A DNA stretch of 64,000 nt, taken from positions 1-64,000 of the forward strand of contig JAUNHQ010000001.1 in assembly GCA_030535425.1 (NCBI GenBank), given 5' to 3'. The DNA is from Pseudomonadota bacterium (GTDB lineage: Bacteria; Pseudomonadota; Gammaproteobacteria; Burkholderiales; Burkholderiaceae_C). The notes under the pieces were generated by a model. The model was not told the origin of the DNA. It ran no database searches and saw nothing but the letters and a program-made list of their open reading frames with translations. Both the position numbers and the translations under genes were made by a program. Below are positions 39,397 to 47,841 of this stretch, piece after piece; the first letter of the stretch is position 1; every line of letters begins with the position of its first letter.

Positions 39397-40416
39397 ATGC
39401 ACAGCATTCGTGTTGACAGGCGGCACTGGCTGCGCCAGGCGCTGGCCGCGGGCGGCGCAGCCTGGGGCCTGGGGGCTTGCACCTTGCGTTCTGCCGGCGG
39501 GCCGCCGCCTTCATCGGCAGCGCTGTGGGTGGCCCCCGGCATTGGCGTGCTGCCCGGCGCCGTGGGCGAGCCAGCGCCAGACAACCTGGGACGCACGGCC
39601 AACCTGGGTTTCGTCGTGGGCCGTGTGGGCGTACTGGCCGTCAATGCGGGCGTTTCTGCCAGTCATGGGCAGGCGCTGTTGCAGGCCATCGGCCAGCACA
39701 CGCCTTTGCCTGTGCGCGTGGCGCTGCTCACGCAGGTGCGGCAAGAATTCGTGCTTGGCGCCAGCGCTTTGCAAGCGGCCGGCGCACGCGTGCTCATGCA
39801 CGCCAGTGCTGCGCGCCTGATGGCCGGGCGCTGCGACGGCTGCCTGCGCCAGCTTCAGCAGTTGCTGAGCGAACAAGCCATGCAGCACACGCGCGTGGCC
39901 GTGCCTGACGACACGTTTGACGGCACGCAGCCCCCCGCCGCTGCGCTGGATGGCGTGGGCCGCGCCGTGCGCATCCTCAGCTTTGGGCCGGGCGGCCATT
40001 CCAGCGGTTTGGGCGCAGCCGCCGTGTGGGACGAAGACACCCGCACCCTGCTGGCTGGCGGCTTGCTCAGCGCCCAGACCATTCCCGACGTGCAAGATGC
40101 CCACCTGGAGGGCTGGCGCGCCGCCTGGGCCGCCCTGCGCGCCCTGCAGCCTGAACGCATCGTGCCTGGCTTTGGCCCCGTGGCCCAGGGCGCTGGGCAA
40201 GCCCTGGCCCTGATCGACGCCAATGCCCGCTATCTGGAGCAGCTTAGCGACACCACCTTGCGCCTGCTGCGCCAGGGCGTGCCCTTGAGCGAAGTGGCCG
40301 AGCGCGCCCACCTGCCCGAATTTGCCACCTGGGCGCTGTACGGCAGCGTGCACCGGCGCAATGCCAGCGTGCTTTACCTGCACCACGAACGCGCCTTGCT
40401 GCGCGGCGGTGGTTGA
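39397..40416 (+). CDS. Metallo-beta-lactamase-fold protein with lost zinc ligands
   Basis: A 339-aa protein with a Tat- or lipoprotein-type N-terminus (RRHWLRQALAAGGAAWGLGAC) and the outline of the quinoprotein relay metallohydrolases: NLGFVVGRVGVLAVNAG, GHSSG, TLLAGGLL, RIVPGFGPV. The usual H-x-H-x-D-H is replaced by Q113-V-R115-Q-E117-F118, AGD is AGG, and PGHG is PGFG; only the His of GHSSG remains. Hydrolase activity is therefore unlikely; a binding or scaffold role is inferred. The stop overlaps the -35 box of the next gene. Confidence 0.8.
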   Translation: MHSIRVDRRHWLRQALAAGGAAWGLGACTLRSAGGPPPSSAALWVAPGIGVLPGAVGEPAPDNLGRTANLGFVVGRVGVLAVNAGVSASHGQALLQAIGQHTPLPVRVALLTQVRQEFVLGASALQAAGARVLMHASAARLMAGRCDGCLRQLQQLLSEQAMQHTRVAVPDDTFDGTQPPAAALDGVGRAVRILSFGPGGHSSGLGAAAVWDEDTRTLLAGGLLSAQTIPDVQDAHLEGWRAAWAALRALQPERIVPGFGPVAQGAGQALALIDANARYLEQLSDTTLRLLRQGVPLSEVAERAHLPEFATWALYGSVHRRNASVLYLHHERALLRGGG

Positions 40417-40440
40417 CAAGCCTGCATGCATACATATACT
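40413..40440 (+). promoter_or_regulatory. Sigma-70 promoter of the formaldehyde dehydrogenase gene
   Basis: TTGACA (40413-40418) and TATACT (40435-40440) are separated by 16 bp. The -35 box overlaps the stop codon of the upstream gene. The start site should fall near 40446-40448, inside the C-rich operator described next. Confidence 0.8.
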
Positions 40441-40451
40441 CCCCCCTAGTA
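40437..40451. promoter_or_regulatory. FrmR/RcnR-like operator (TACT-C6-T-AGTA)
   Basis: TACTCCCCCCTAGTA matches the TACT-G/C-tract-AGTA class of sites bound by CsoR/RcnR-family repressors, which include the formaldehyde sensor FrmR. It overlaps the -10 box and start point, as a repressor site should. No frmR gene is in the window. Confidence 0.65.
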
Positions 40452-40535
40452 CTTTTGGCTGCCTGCGGGCGCGCAGTGCACGTGGCGCTGCGGCTTGGGC
40501 TGTGGGGGCAGTTTTTTTCTCTGATCCACCGATGA

Positions 40536-41666
<1,131 letters not shown>

Positions 41667-41716
41667 TCTTTTGAAACAAACCCACAAGCCCTGGCACGTG
41701 AAATGCCCGTGGCTAT

Positions 41717-41749
41717 AAAAAAACGGGCGCATTCAGCGCCCGTTTTTTT
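41717..41749. terminator. Bidirectional intrinsic terminator after frmA
   Basis: aaaaaaacgggcgc (41717-41730) and gcgcccgttttttt (41736-41749) form a perfect stem with a 5-nt loop and T-runs on both strands. It ends frmA on the plus strand and could end rlmD on the minus strand. Confidence 0.9.
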
Positions 41750-41816
41750 GCGCAGGCCAGCAAAGCCACCTACAGCACTTGCAAAGCCGCCCTCCGAAGA
41801 CCCAGTAGAGCCCCAA

Positions 41817-41876
41817 TAAAAAAGGCCATTTGCGCTTTATATACAATGGTTTTAAGCTATTTAAATAATAGCAATT
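41817..41876 (+). repeat. Interspersed AT-rich repeat, copy 7 (best copy)
   Basis: taaaaaaggccatttgcgct then ttaagctatttaaataatagcaat: the clearest copy, with both parts. Its last bases supply the TAA stop codon of rlmD (41875-41877). Confidence 0.7.
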
Positions 41877-43323
41877 AACACTCAAACACGGCCACGCTCT
41901 CCACATGCGCAGTGTGGGGAAACATGTTGACCACGCCAGCGGCGGTGCAGCGGTAGCCGGCCTGGTGCACCAGCAAACCCGCGTCGCGCGCCAAGGTGGC
42001 GGGGTTGCAGCTGACGTAGACGATGCGGCGCGGGGGCTGCCAGTGTTCGGCCCCGGGGGGCAGGGGCTCGGCGCCTTCGGCGCCCAGGCGCGCCTGGTGG
42101 ATGGCGGCCAGAGCCTTGACGAGGGCGAAGGCGCCTTCGCGCGGGGGATCGACGAGCCAGCGGTCGGCCGTGCCGTCGGCCAGCAGCTGGGCGGCGGTCA
42201 TGTCAAACAGGTTGCGCGCGGCAAAGCCGGTGGCCGCCAGGGTGTGGCCGGCGGGCAGGCGGGATTGGTTGTGCACGAAGTTGGCGCGCGCTCGCTCGAC
42301 CAGCGCGGCGCTGCCTTCAATGCCCAGCACCTGGCCGGCGCGGGTGGCGATGGGCAGGGTGAAGTTGCCCAGGCCGCAGAACCAGTCGATGACGCGCTCG
42401 TGCGGCTGCGCCTGCAAAAGCTGCAGCGCGCGGGTGACCAGCACGCGGTTGATGTGCGGGTTGACCTGGGTGAAGTCGGTGGGCTTGAAGGGCATGTGAA
42501 TGCCGAATTCAGGTAGGGTATAGCTGAGCGTGGGGCCGCCTTCGTCCAGCAGGTGCACGGTGTCTGGCCCCTTGGGTTGCAGCCACCATTGCAGCGCCTG
42601 GGCGCCGCTGTGGCGGGCGGCAAAGTCGCGCAGCCGCTGCTGGTCGGCGGCCGACAATGGCTGCAAGTGGCGCAGCACCAAGGCGGTCACGCCCTCGCCG
42701 CAGGCCAGCTCGATTTGCGGGCAGGTGTCGCGCGCATCCAGCGCCATGATGAGCTGGCGCAGCGGCAGCAGCAAGGCGTTGACGTGCGCAGGCAGCACGG
42801 GGCATTGGCGCATATCGGCCACGTAGCGGCTTTTGCGCTCGTGAAAGCCGATCAGCACCTCGCCCTTCTTGGCCACGTGGCGCACCGACAGGCGCGCGCG
42901 CCAGCGGTAGCCCCAGGCCGGGCCTTCAATGGGCCGCAGCATCAGCGCCGGGCGTACCTTGCCCAGGTGCCAAAGGTTGTCTTCCAGCACGCGCTGCTTG
43001 ACGGCCACTTGCGCGGCGGGGTCGATGTGCTGCATCTTGCAGCCGCCGCAGGCGCCCTGGTGCAGGCCAAAGTGCGGGCAGCGCGGGCGCACGCGCAGGC
43101 TGCTGGGGCGGTGCACGGCGGTGAGGGTGGCCGCTTCCCACTGGTTTTTGCGCTTGGTGACCTGGGCGCTGACCCATTCGCCAGGCAGCGCGCCGTCCAC
43201 GAAGACCACTTTGCCCTCGGGGCGGCGGGCAATGCCCTGGGCGTCCAGGTCGATCGTGTCGATGTGCAGCCAGTCATCGGGCACGGCAGGGGCCAAGGCA
43301 GCAGGCACAGTCGCGTCGTTCAT
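41875..43323 (-). CDS. rlmD: 23S rRNA (uracil-1939-C5)-methyltransferase RlmD
   Basis: SAM-dependent RNA methyltransferase (482 aa). N-terminal TRAM domain (about 15-75), a [4Fe-4S] cluster motif with Cys around [21 protein letters not shown]-binding [14 protein letters not shown], and the catalytic Cys in [13 protein letters not shown]. Start ATG 43323. The stop codon is formed by the flanking repeat. In many Burkholderiales this gene follows rpoS; here nlpD lies directly upstream. Confidence 0.93.
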   Translation of the reverse strand: MNDATVPAALAPAVPDDWLHIDTIDLDAQGIARRPEGKVVFVDGALPGEWVSAQVTKRKNQWEAATLTAVHRPSSLRVRPRCPHFGLHQGACGGCKMQHIDPAAQVAVKQRVLEDNLWHLGKVRPALMLRPIEGPAWGYRWRARLSVRHVAKKGEVLIGFHERKSRYVADMRQCPVLPAHVNALLLPLRQLIMALDARDTCPQIELACGEGVTALVLRHLQPLSAADQQRLRDFAARHSGAQALQWWLQPKGPDTVHLLDEGGPTLSYTLPEFGIHMPFKPTDFTQVNPHINRVLVTRALQLLQAQPHERVIDWFCGLGNFTLPIATRAGQVLGIEGSAALVERARANFVHNQSRLPAGHTLAATGFAARNLFDMTAAQLLADGTADRWLVDPPREGAFALVKALAAIHQARLGAEGAEPLPPGAEHWQPPRRIVYVSCNPATLARDAGLLVHQAGYRCTAAGVVNMFPHTAHVESVAVFEC

Positions 43324-43450
43324 GATGAAAAGTGACCGCCAGCGTCTGCATAGGCAGGCGCTGGCGACAATGGTGGGTCACAAAAAGGTCGGGCAACCGC
43401 CCGCACAGCGTGCGCCGCGGGAGGACGTGCGCCACGTCGCAGACAGCTTG

Positions 43451-44317
43451 TCAGCGCGCAGGCAAGTACCGGGCGGGATCCACAGGCTTGCCCGAGCGGC
43501 GGATTTCAAAGTGCAGCTTCACGCGGTCGGCATCGGTGTTGCCCATTTCCGCGATCTTCTGGCCTTTTTTGACGGTCTGGTCTTCCTTGACCAGCAAGGT
43601 CTGGTTGTGCGCGTAGGCGGTCAGGAAGGTGTTGTTGTGCTTGAGGATGATGAGGTTGCCATAGCCGCGCAGGCCCGCGCCCGCGTAGACCACGCGGCCA
43701 TCGGCAGCCGCCAGAACAGGATCACCAGCCTTGCCGCCAATGCCCAGGCCTTTGTTCTTGGCCTCGTCAAACCCTGCCACCAGCGGGCCGCTGGCTGGCC
43801 AGATGAAAGCCACATCATCTGCACCTGCCGATGGCGGGGTAGAGCCGGACGTGGCCGGCGGCGTGGGGCTGGGCGCGGCAGCCACACCCGGCGTGGTTTG
43901 CGTGGCCACAGGCGGGCGCGGAGCGCTGGCTGGCGCGGCCGGCTCAGCGACAGAGGCCGTGGCCACAGGCGCTGGCGCGGGGGCAGGAGGGGAAACCGCT
44001 GATCCCGCAGGCGGCACCACGCGAAGCACCTGACCGACTTCGATCACGTTGGGGTTGTCCAGTTGGTTCCAGCGCACGATGTCACGCCATGGCCGGCCCA
44101 CCTCATTGGCGATACGCATGATCGTGTCGCCAGGGCGCACGGTGTAAAAGCCGGGTTTGCCTGCATTTTCAGCGCCAGGCAACGTGGCGGGATCCACGCG
44201 TGGCACACCAGCGGTACGGTCTTCGACAGGCGCGTGGTTGGGCGATGAAGTGCTGCAGCCAGCCAGCAAGGCGGCGAGCAGCAAGGAAATCCAAGTCTTG
44301 CGACCGGAGCATTGCAT
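43451..44317 (-). CDS. nlpD: Lipoprotein NlpD, murein hydrolase activator
   Basis: A 288-aa outer-membrane lipoprotein: lipobox LLAGC at residues 17-21, one LysM domain (YTVRPGDTIMRIANEVGRPWRDIVRWNQLDNPNVIEVGQVLRV), an Ala/Pro linker, and a C-terminal peptidase-M23-like (LytM) domain. The last HxH motif reads KLHFEIR, so the zinc site is broken, as in E. coli NlpD, which activates amidase rather than cutting peptidoglycan itself. It follows pcm after 70 bp. Confidence 0.92.
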   Translation of the reverse strand: MQCSGRKTWISLLLAALLAGCSTSSPNHAPVEDRTAGVPRVDPATLPGAENAGKPGFYTVRPGDTIMRIANEVGRPWRDIVRWNQLDNPNVIEVGQVLRVVPPAGSAVSPPAPAPAPVATASVAEPAAPASAPRPPVATQTTPGVAAAPSPTPPATSGSTPPSAGADDVAFIWPASGPLVAGFDEAKNKGLGIGGKAGDPVLAAADGRVVYAGAGLRGYGNLIILKHNNTFLTAYAHNQTLLVKEDQTVKKGQKIAEMGNTDADRVKLHFEIRRSGKPVDPARYLPAR

Positions 44318-44387
44318 AGAAAAAACCTTCCCGTTGTATGAGGGGCCAGCGCCTTCAACAGGCTTTTAGACGGGCTGAGCCAGCCCT

Positions 44388-45236
44388 TTAGGCCACCCCG
44401 GATTTTAGAGGCACGAAGTTCACCGCCTCCAGCACGCTCTGGCGTATGCCCTGGCGGGATTTGTCGATGACCACCAACGCCTGTTGCCCCGGCGCTGTGA
44501 CGATGGGCGCCACCATGCGCCCACCCCATGCCAGCTGGTCAATCCATGCCTGCGGAACAGCCTCGCCGCCAGCAGCGGCCACGATGCCCGCATAAGGCGC
44601 CCCCTTGGCAAACCCCGCCATGCCGTCACCCAGGATGAGATGAACGTTGGCAATGCGCAAGGGGCGCAGGTTAGCGCGGGCTTTTTCGTGCAGATCGCGC
44701 AAGCGCTCGATGCTGTACACCTCGCTGGCGATCTGGCCCAGCACCACGGCCTGGTAGCCGCAGCCAGTGCCAACGTCCAGCACGCGGCCCAGGCGCCCAT
44801 CCTCTCCGCGCAGCCCCCCTTGCATGAGCAGCTCCAGCATGCGCGCCACCACGCTGGGCTTGCTGATGGTCTGGCCCAGGCCAATGGGCAGCGCCGTGTC
44901 TTCATACGCCTGAGGCACCAGGGCACTGTCAACGAAGCGGTGTCGATCCACGGCGCCCATGGCACGCAGCACCGATGGATCGCTGATGCCCTCTGCCGCC
45001 AGCGCCTGCACCATGCGCACGCGCGCGGGCACAGGATCGCGTGCAGGCGGCATGCCAGCGCCTACCCCCCCCGGTGCCACAGATGCTGCTGGCAGGCCTG
45101 CAGGCCGGGGCTGTGAGGGCACCGCGAATGCCTGGGGAACAGGCGTCAGGCGACGTGGCGCGGCAGGGCCGCCTGCAGGGCGTCCCCCCAGGTCAATGCG
45201 TGCCGGAAAACCGGGACGTGGCGGCGGCGCAGCCAT
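44388..45236 (-). CDS. pcm: Protein-L-isoaspartate O-methyltransferase Pcm
   Basis: Repairs isoaspartyl residues in aged proteins using SAM. The 282-aa product has a Pro-rich N-terminal extension of about 75 residues, then VRMVQALAAEGISDPSVLRAM, TISKPSVVARMLELL, the SAM motif VLDVGTGCGYQAVVLGQIA and VAAGGEAVPQAWIDQLAWGGRMVAPI. Its ATG overlaps the surE stop (ATGA), which sets the start. The surE-pcm-nlpD order is a conserved stress-survival block. Confidence 0.95.
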   Translation of the reverse strand: MAAPPPRPGFPARIDLGGRPAGGPAAPRRLTPVPQAFAVPSQPRPAGLPAASVAPGGVGAGMPPARDPVPARVRMVQALAAEGISDPSVLRAMGAVDRHRFVDSALVPQAYEDTALPIGLGQTISKPSVVARMLELLMQGGLRGEDGRLGRVLDVGTGCGYQAVVLGQIASEVYSIERLRDLHEKARANLRPLRIANVHLILGDGMAGFAKGAPYAGIVAAAGGEAVPQAWIDQLAWGGRMVAPIVTAPGQQALVVIDKSRQGIRQSVLEAVNFVPLKSGVA

Positions 45237-46021
45237 CAGCCCTGCCCTTCTTTCTGGCCACTCTCGGCCAGCATGTGCTTGAGCCCTTGCGACCAATAGG
45301 CCAGCGCCTCGTGGTCGGTCAAGTCCACCTTCAGCGGGGTAATGGCCACGTGGCCTTGCGCGGTGGCATGAAAGTCGGTGCCCTCGGCGGCATCGGCGGC
45401 GGGGCCGGCGCCGCCAATCCAGTACATGGTGTCGCCGCGCGGGCTGGGCATGGTGATGACTTTTTCCGCCGCATGGCGGCGGCCCAGGCGGCACACCTTG
45501 GGCGGCTTGATTTGCTCGGCCGGCAGGTTGGGGATGTTCACGTTCAGCAACCAGGGGCGTCCGCCTTCGAGCGCGTGCGTGCCGATGCGCCGCACCAGCT
45601 CGCCTGCCTGCGCGGCGGCAGCATCCAGGTGCGCCCAGCCCTTGTCGGTTTGCGAAAAGGCAATGGCGGGAATGCCGAACAAATACCCTTCCATGGCCGC
45701 GCCCACGGTGCCGCTGTAAATGGTGTCGTCGCCCATGTTGGCGCCGTTGTTGATGCCTGAAACCACCAGGTCGGGCCGGTAATCCAGCAGCCCCGTCAAG
45801 GCAATGTGCACGCAGTCGGCCGGGGTGCCGTTGACGTAGCGAAAGCCGTTGGCGGCCTGGTGCACGTACAGCGGCGAGTGCAGGGTGAGCGCGTTGGACT
45901 TGGCGCTGTTGTTGTGCTCGGGCGCGACCACCTCCACCTCGGCAAAAGCCGACAGCGCTGCGTGCAGCGCCACGATGCCGGGAGCTTGAAAGCCGTCGTC
46001 GTTGCTGAGCAGAATTTTCAT
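45236..46021 (-). CDS. surE: 5'-nucleotidase SurE
   Basis: Metal-dependent nucleoside-monophosphate phosphatase of stationary-phase survival. The 261-aa product starts [16 protein letters not shown], with the Asp-Asp metal pair, and shows [44 protein letters not shown] and [16 protein letters not shown]. Start ATG 46021; 23 further upstream codons are open but not family-like. First gene of the minus-strand surE-pcm-nlpD group. Confidence 0.96.
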   Translation of the reverse strand: MKILLSNDDGFQAPGIVALHAALSAFAEVEVVAPEHNNSAKSNALTLHSPLYVHQAANGFRYVNGTPADCVHIALTGLLDYRPDLVVSGINNGANMGDDTIYSGTVGAAMEGYLFGIPAIAFSQTDKGWAHLDAAAAQAGELVRRIGTHALEGGRPWLLNVNIPNLPAEQIKPPKVCRLGRRHAAEKVITMPSPRGDTMYWIGGAGPAADAAEGTDFHATAQGHVAITPLKVDLTDHEALAYWSQGLKHMLAESGQKEGQG

Positions 46022-46519
46022 GAAAAAGGCCGAGATCGCGTTTGCAACGGATTGTAGGGTGCGCTGGGCATCCGTGTTCCCATTCACCATCCAGTATCAG
46101 TGCATACCAATGCTGGTATCGCTGCAAATGAATAAAAAATGCCATTCGCGCGCTATACAAAACAAATGTTAGCTACATAAAATATAGCAATCATTGTCTT
46201 GCCAACGATAGGGCGCAAGTTGCCGCGCCCATCTGCCGACACACACCGGGCACATTCAAATGCTGAGGACCATTGACGAACACGGCTGATCCACCTCCAT
46301 CCAGCGCCTGGAGCACTGCACGCCACTTCTTGATTGAAGTAAAAATTTGGCAATTGCGACATCCGGCTGGCGCCCTCACTGCCCGCAAGCTGCCTGCCCC
46401 GGGCACAATGCCGCTTTACCGTCATCTGCCCGTATGAGATGCATGGCTTTTCGGCATGTGCCATGCCCAGCCGTCCTCTGAGGGCTCCATTTCTTCCTTG
46501 CTACACCCGCCATCGCTGC
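46022..46519. other. Non-coding gap with an interspersed repeat
   Basis: Divergent intergenic region between surE and the zinc-ribbon gene. It holds repeat copy 8 and presumably both promoters; no clear -35/-10 pair was found by eye. A 103-codon minus-strand frame (46153-46464) has no recognisable features and runs through the repeat, so it is not called. Confidence 0.5.
46134..46192 (+). repeat. Interspersed AT-rich repeat, copy 8
   Basis: taaaaaatgccattcgcgcgc on the left and ttagctacataaaatatagcaat on the right, matching the family layout. Confidence 0.6.
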
Positions 46520-47305
46520 ATGCCACTGACCTGTTCCAAATGCGGCGCCGAGAATCGGGATTCGGCCAAGTTCTGCCTCAAATGCGCCCACCAACTGGTG
46601 CCATTGCAGCCCGCCGCCGCTCCCACATCCTCCACCAAGACACGCAAACGGCGCCGGCAGCGCCTGCCCCACACGCTGTATATGGAGTGGGTAGACAACG
46701 CCCCAAGACCACCCTGGCGCCTGATTGCCGCCACCGCCGTGCTGCTGACTGGCGCTGCCCTCTGGGCATTGCTGCTGCCCCCCCAGCACACCGTTGCTGT
46801 CAAACATGCCCGTGACGCCCAGGCCGCTACCGGCCGCCCTGCCCTCGACGCCGCCACACCCCAGGCTCCTCCTTCCGCCTCAGCCTCTCATGTACCTGCA
46901 CCGCAGCCCCTGACGGTCACAGCATCGGCAGCGTTGGGCGCACCCAGCCCTGAAACTTTTCTTGCCTCGCTGGACGCGCCACGCCAAGCTGCACCAGCCC
47001 AAAACCCACCGCAAGCAACTGCCACGCGCACGCCAGCACCTGCACGCACCAAAGCACGTCCCCCCGTGCCAGCCACCCCACCCCAGCCACCGGCTGCACC
47101 TCCGGCACCACCGCCAGCAGCTCCGCCACAGCCAGCCCTTGCGCCCACCGCGCCACCCCCACCATCCACACTGTGTGCAGATAGCCGATTCATTGCCCAT
47201 GCCATCTGCCTTCAAACTGAATGCGACAAGCCTGGACGGCACCAACACCCGCAGTGCGTGCGCATGCGTGAGCAGCAAGAGGTCTTGCGCAGCAGAAGCA
47301 ACTAA
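46520..47305 (+). CDS. Zinc-ribbon membrane protein, uncharacterised
   Basis: A 261-aa protein: an N-terminal zinc ribbon (C-S-K-C and C-L-K-C, residues 5-8 and 20-23), a basic stretch (KTRKRRRQRLPH), one membrane segment (about residues 70-88), a long Pro/Ala linker and a C-terminal module with four Cys (LCADSRFIAHAICLQTECDKPGRHQHPQCVRMREQQ). Similar layouts occur in betaproteobacterial proteins of unknown function. ATG 46520 puts the zinc ribbon at the very start. Confidence 0.7.
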   Translation: MPLTCSKCGAENRDSAKFCLKCAHQLVPLQPAAAPTSSTKTRKRRRQRLPHTLYMEWVDNAPRPPWRLIAATAVLLTGAALWALLLPPQHTVAVKHARDAQAATGRPALDAATPQAPPSASASHVPAPQPLTVTASAALGAPSPETFLASLDAPRQAAPAQNPPQATATRTPAPARTKARPPVPATPPQPPAAPPAPPPAAPPQPALAPTAPPPPSTLCADSRFIAHAICLQTECDKPGRHQHPQCVRMREQQEVLRSRSN

Positions 47306-47680
47306 GGACTCTTGCACATGTTGTTTGTCTGCCAGTGTGCGTAGTCATCCTGGATGCCAGAACAACCCTGCTCGCCGAGGTGTTTTTTTGCCTGTGCTGA
47401 CCTAAAAAGCAATACGTCAGAGATGCGCACACCACTTGCCGCTGGAGGGCACTTCCAGAAGAAGAGAGGCATACCCCTTCAGAATCAAACAGCTAATGCG
47501 CCTTTTCTGTGGGTTTGGCGGCATGAAAGCGACACCCGCCAGGGAGCATGAAGGAAGGTCCGGGGCAAACAAGGGACAACAGATGAGGCCCCCCAGAGTT
47601 CTGCCCGGCTGCCAATGGATGCCGCAGCAGAAAGAGAAATCCGCCAGGCCCGGATGATTACGGACGCTGGCGGACGATGC
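47306..47680. other. Gap left of the element; possible older island debris
   Basis: No supported gene. A minus-strand frame covering 47417-47806 reads, in part, like the short leader-type ORFs seen near P4-like integrated elements (HPGLADFSFCCGIHW; PSCSLAGVAFMPPNPQKR), but it runs across the attachment repeat and I cannot confirm it. It could be debris of an earlier insertion at the same tRNA gene. Confidence 0.35.
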
Positions 47681-47698
47681 AATGGTCGGCGTGGCGGG
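47681..47698. repeat. Distal attachment-site repeat
   Basis: AATGGTCGGCGTGGCGGG, identical over 18 bp to 53941-53958; the bases on either side differ (c/a before, ga/at after). It equals the 3' end of the tRNA-Pro gene and marks the far end of the element. Confidence 0.88.
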
Positions 47699-47841
47699 GA
47701 TACAGTGCTTGCCCGTCTCTGCCCACTCTACGAGGGAAGCGCGGAGAAGCGGTAAATCACCCTTCGCGGGAATCCGTACTTTATTCCCTTCTCGGGGTGC
47801 GGACAAGGGGAGTTTTCGACAGCCGCGCCGACCGCCACATG

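Noticed and set aside
46153..46464. A 103-codon minus-strand frame between surE and the zinc-ribbon gene
   Set aside because: It runs through an interspersed repeat, lacks a ribosome site and shows no protein-like features.
47417..47806. A 129-codon minus-strand frame across the left attachment repeat
   Set aside because: It spans the element boundary, so it cannot be an old gene of either side. Some phrases resemble small island ORFs, which is noted as a finding instead.
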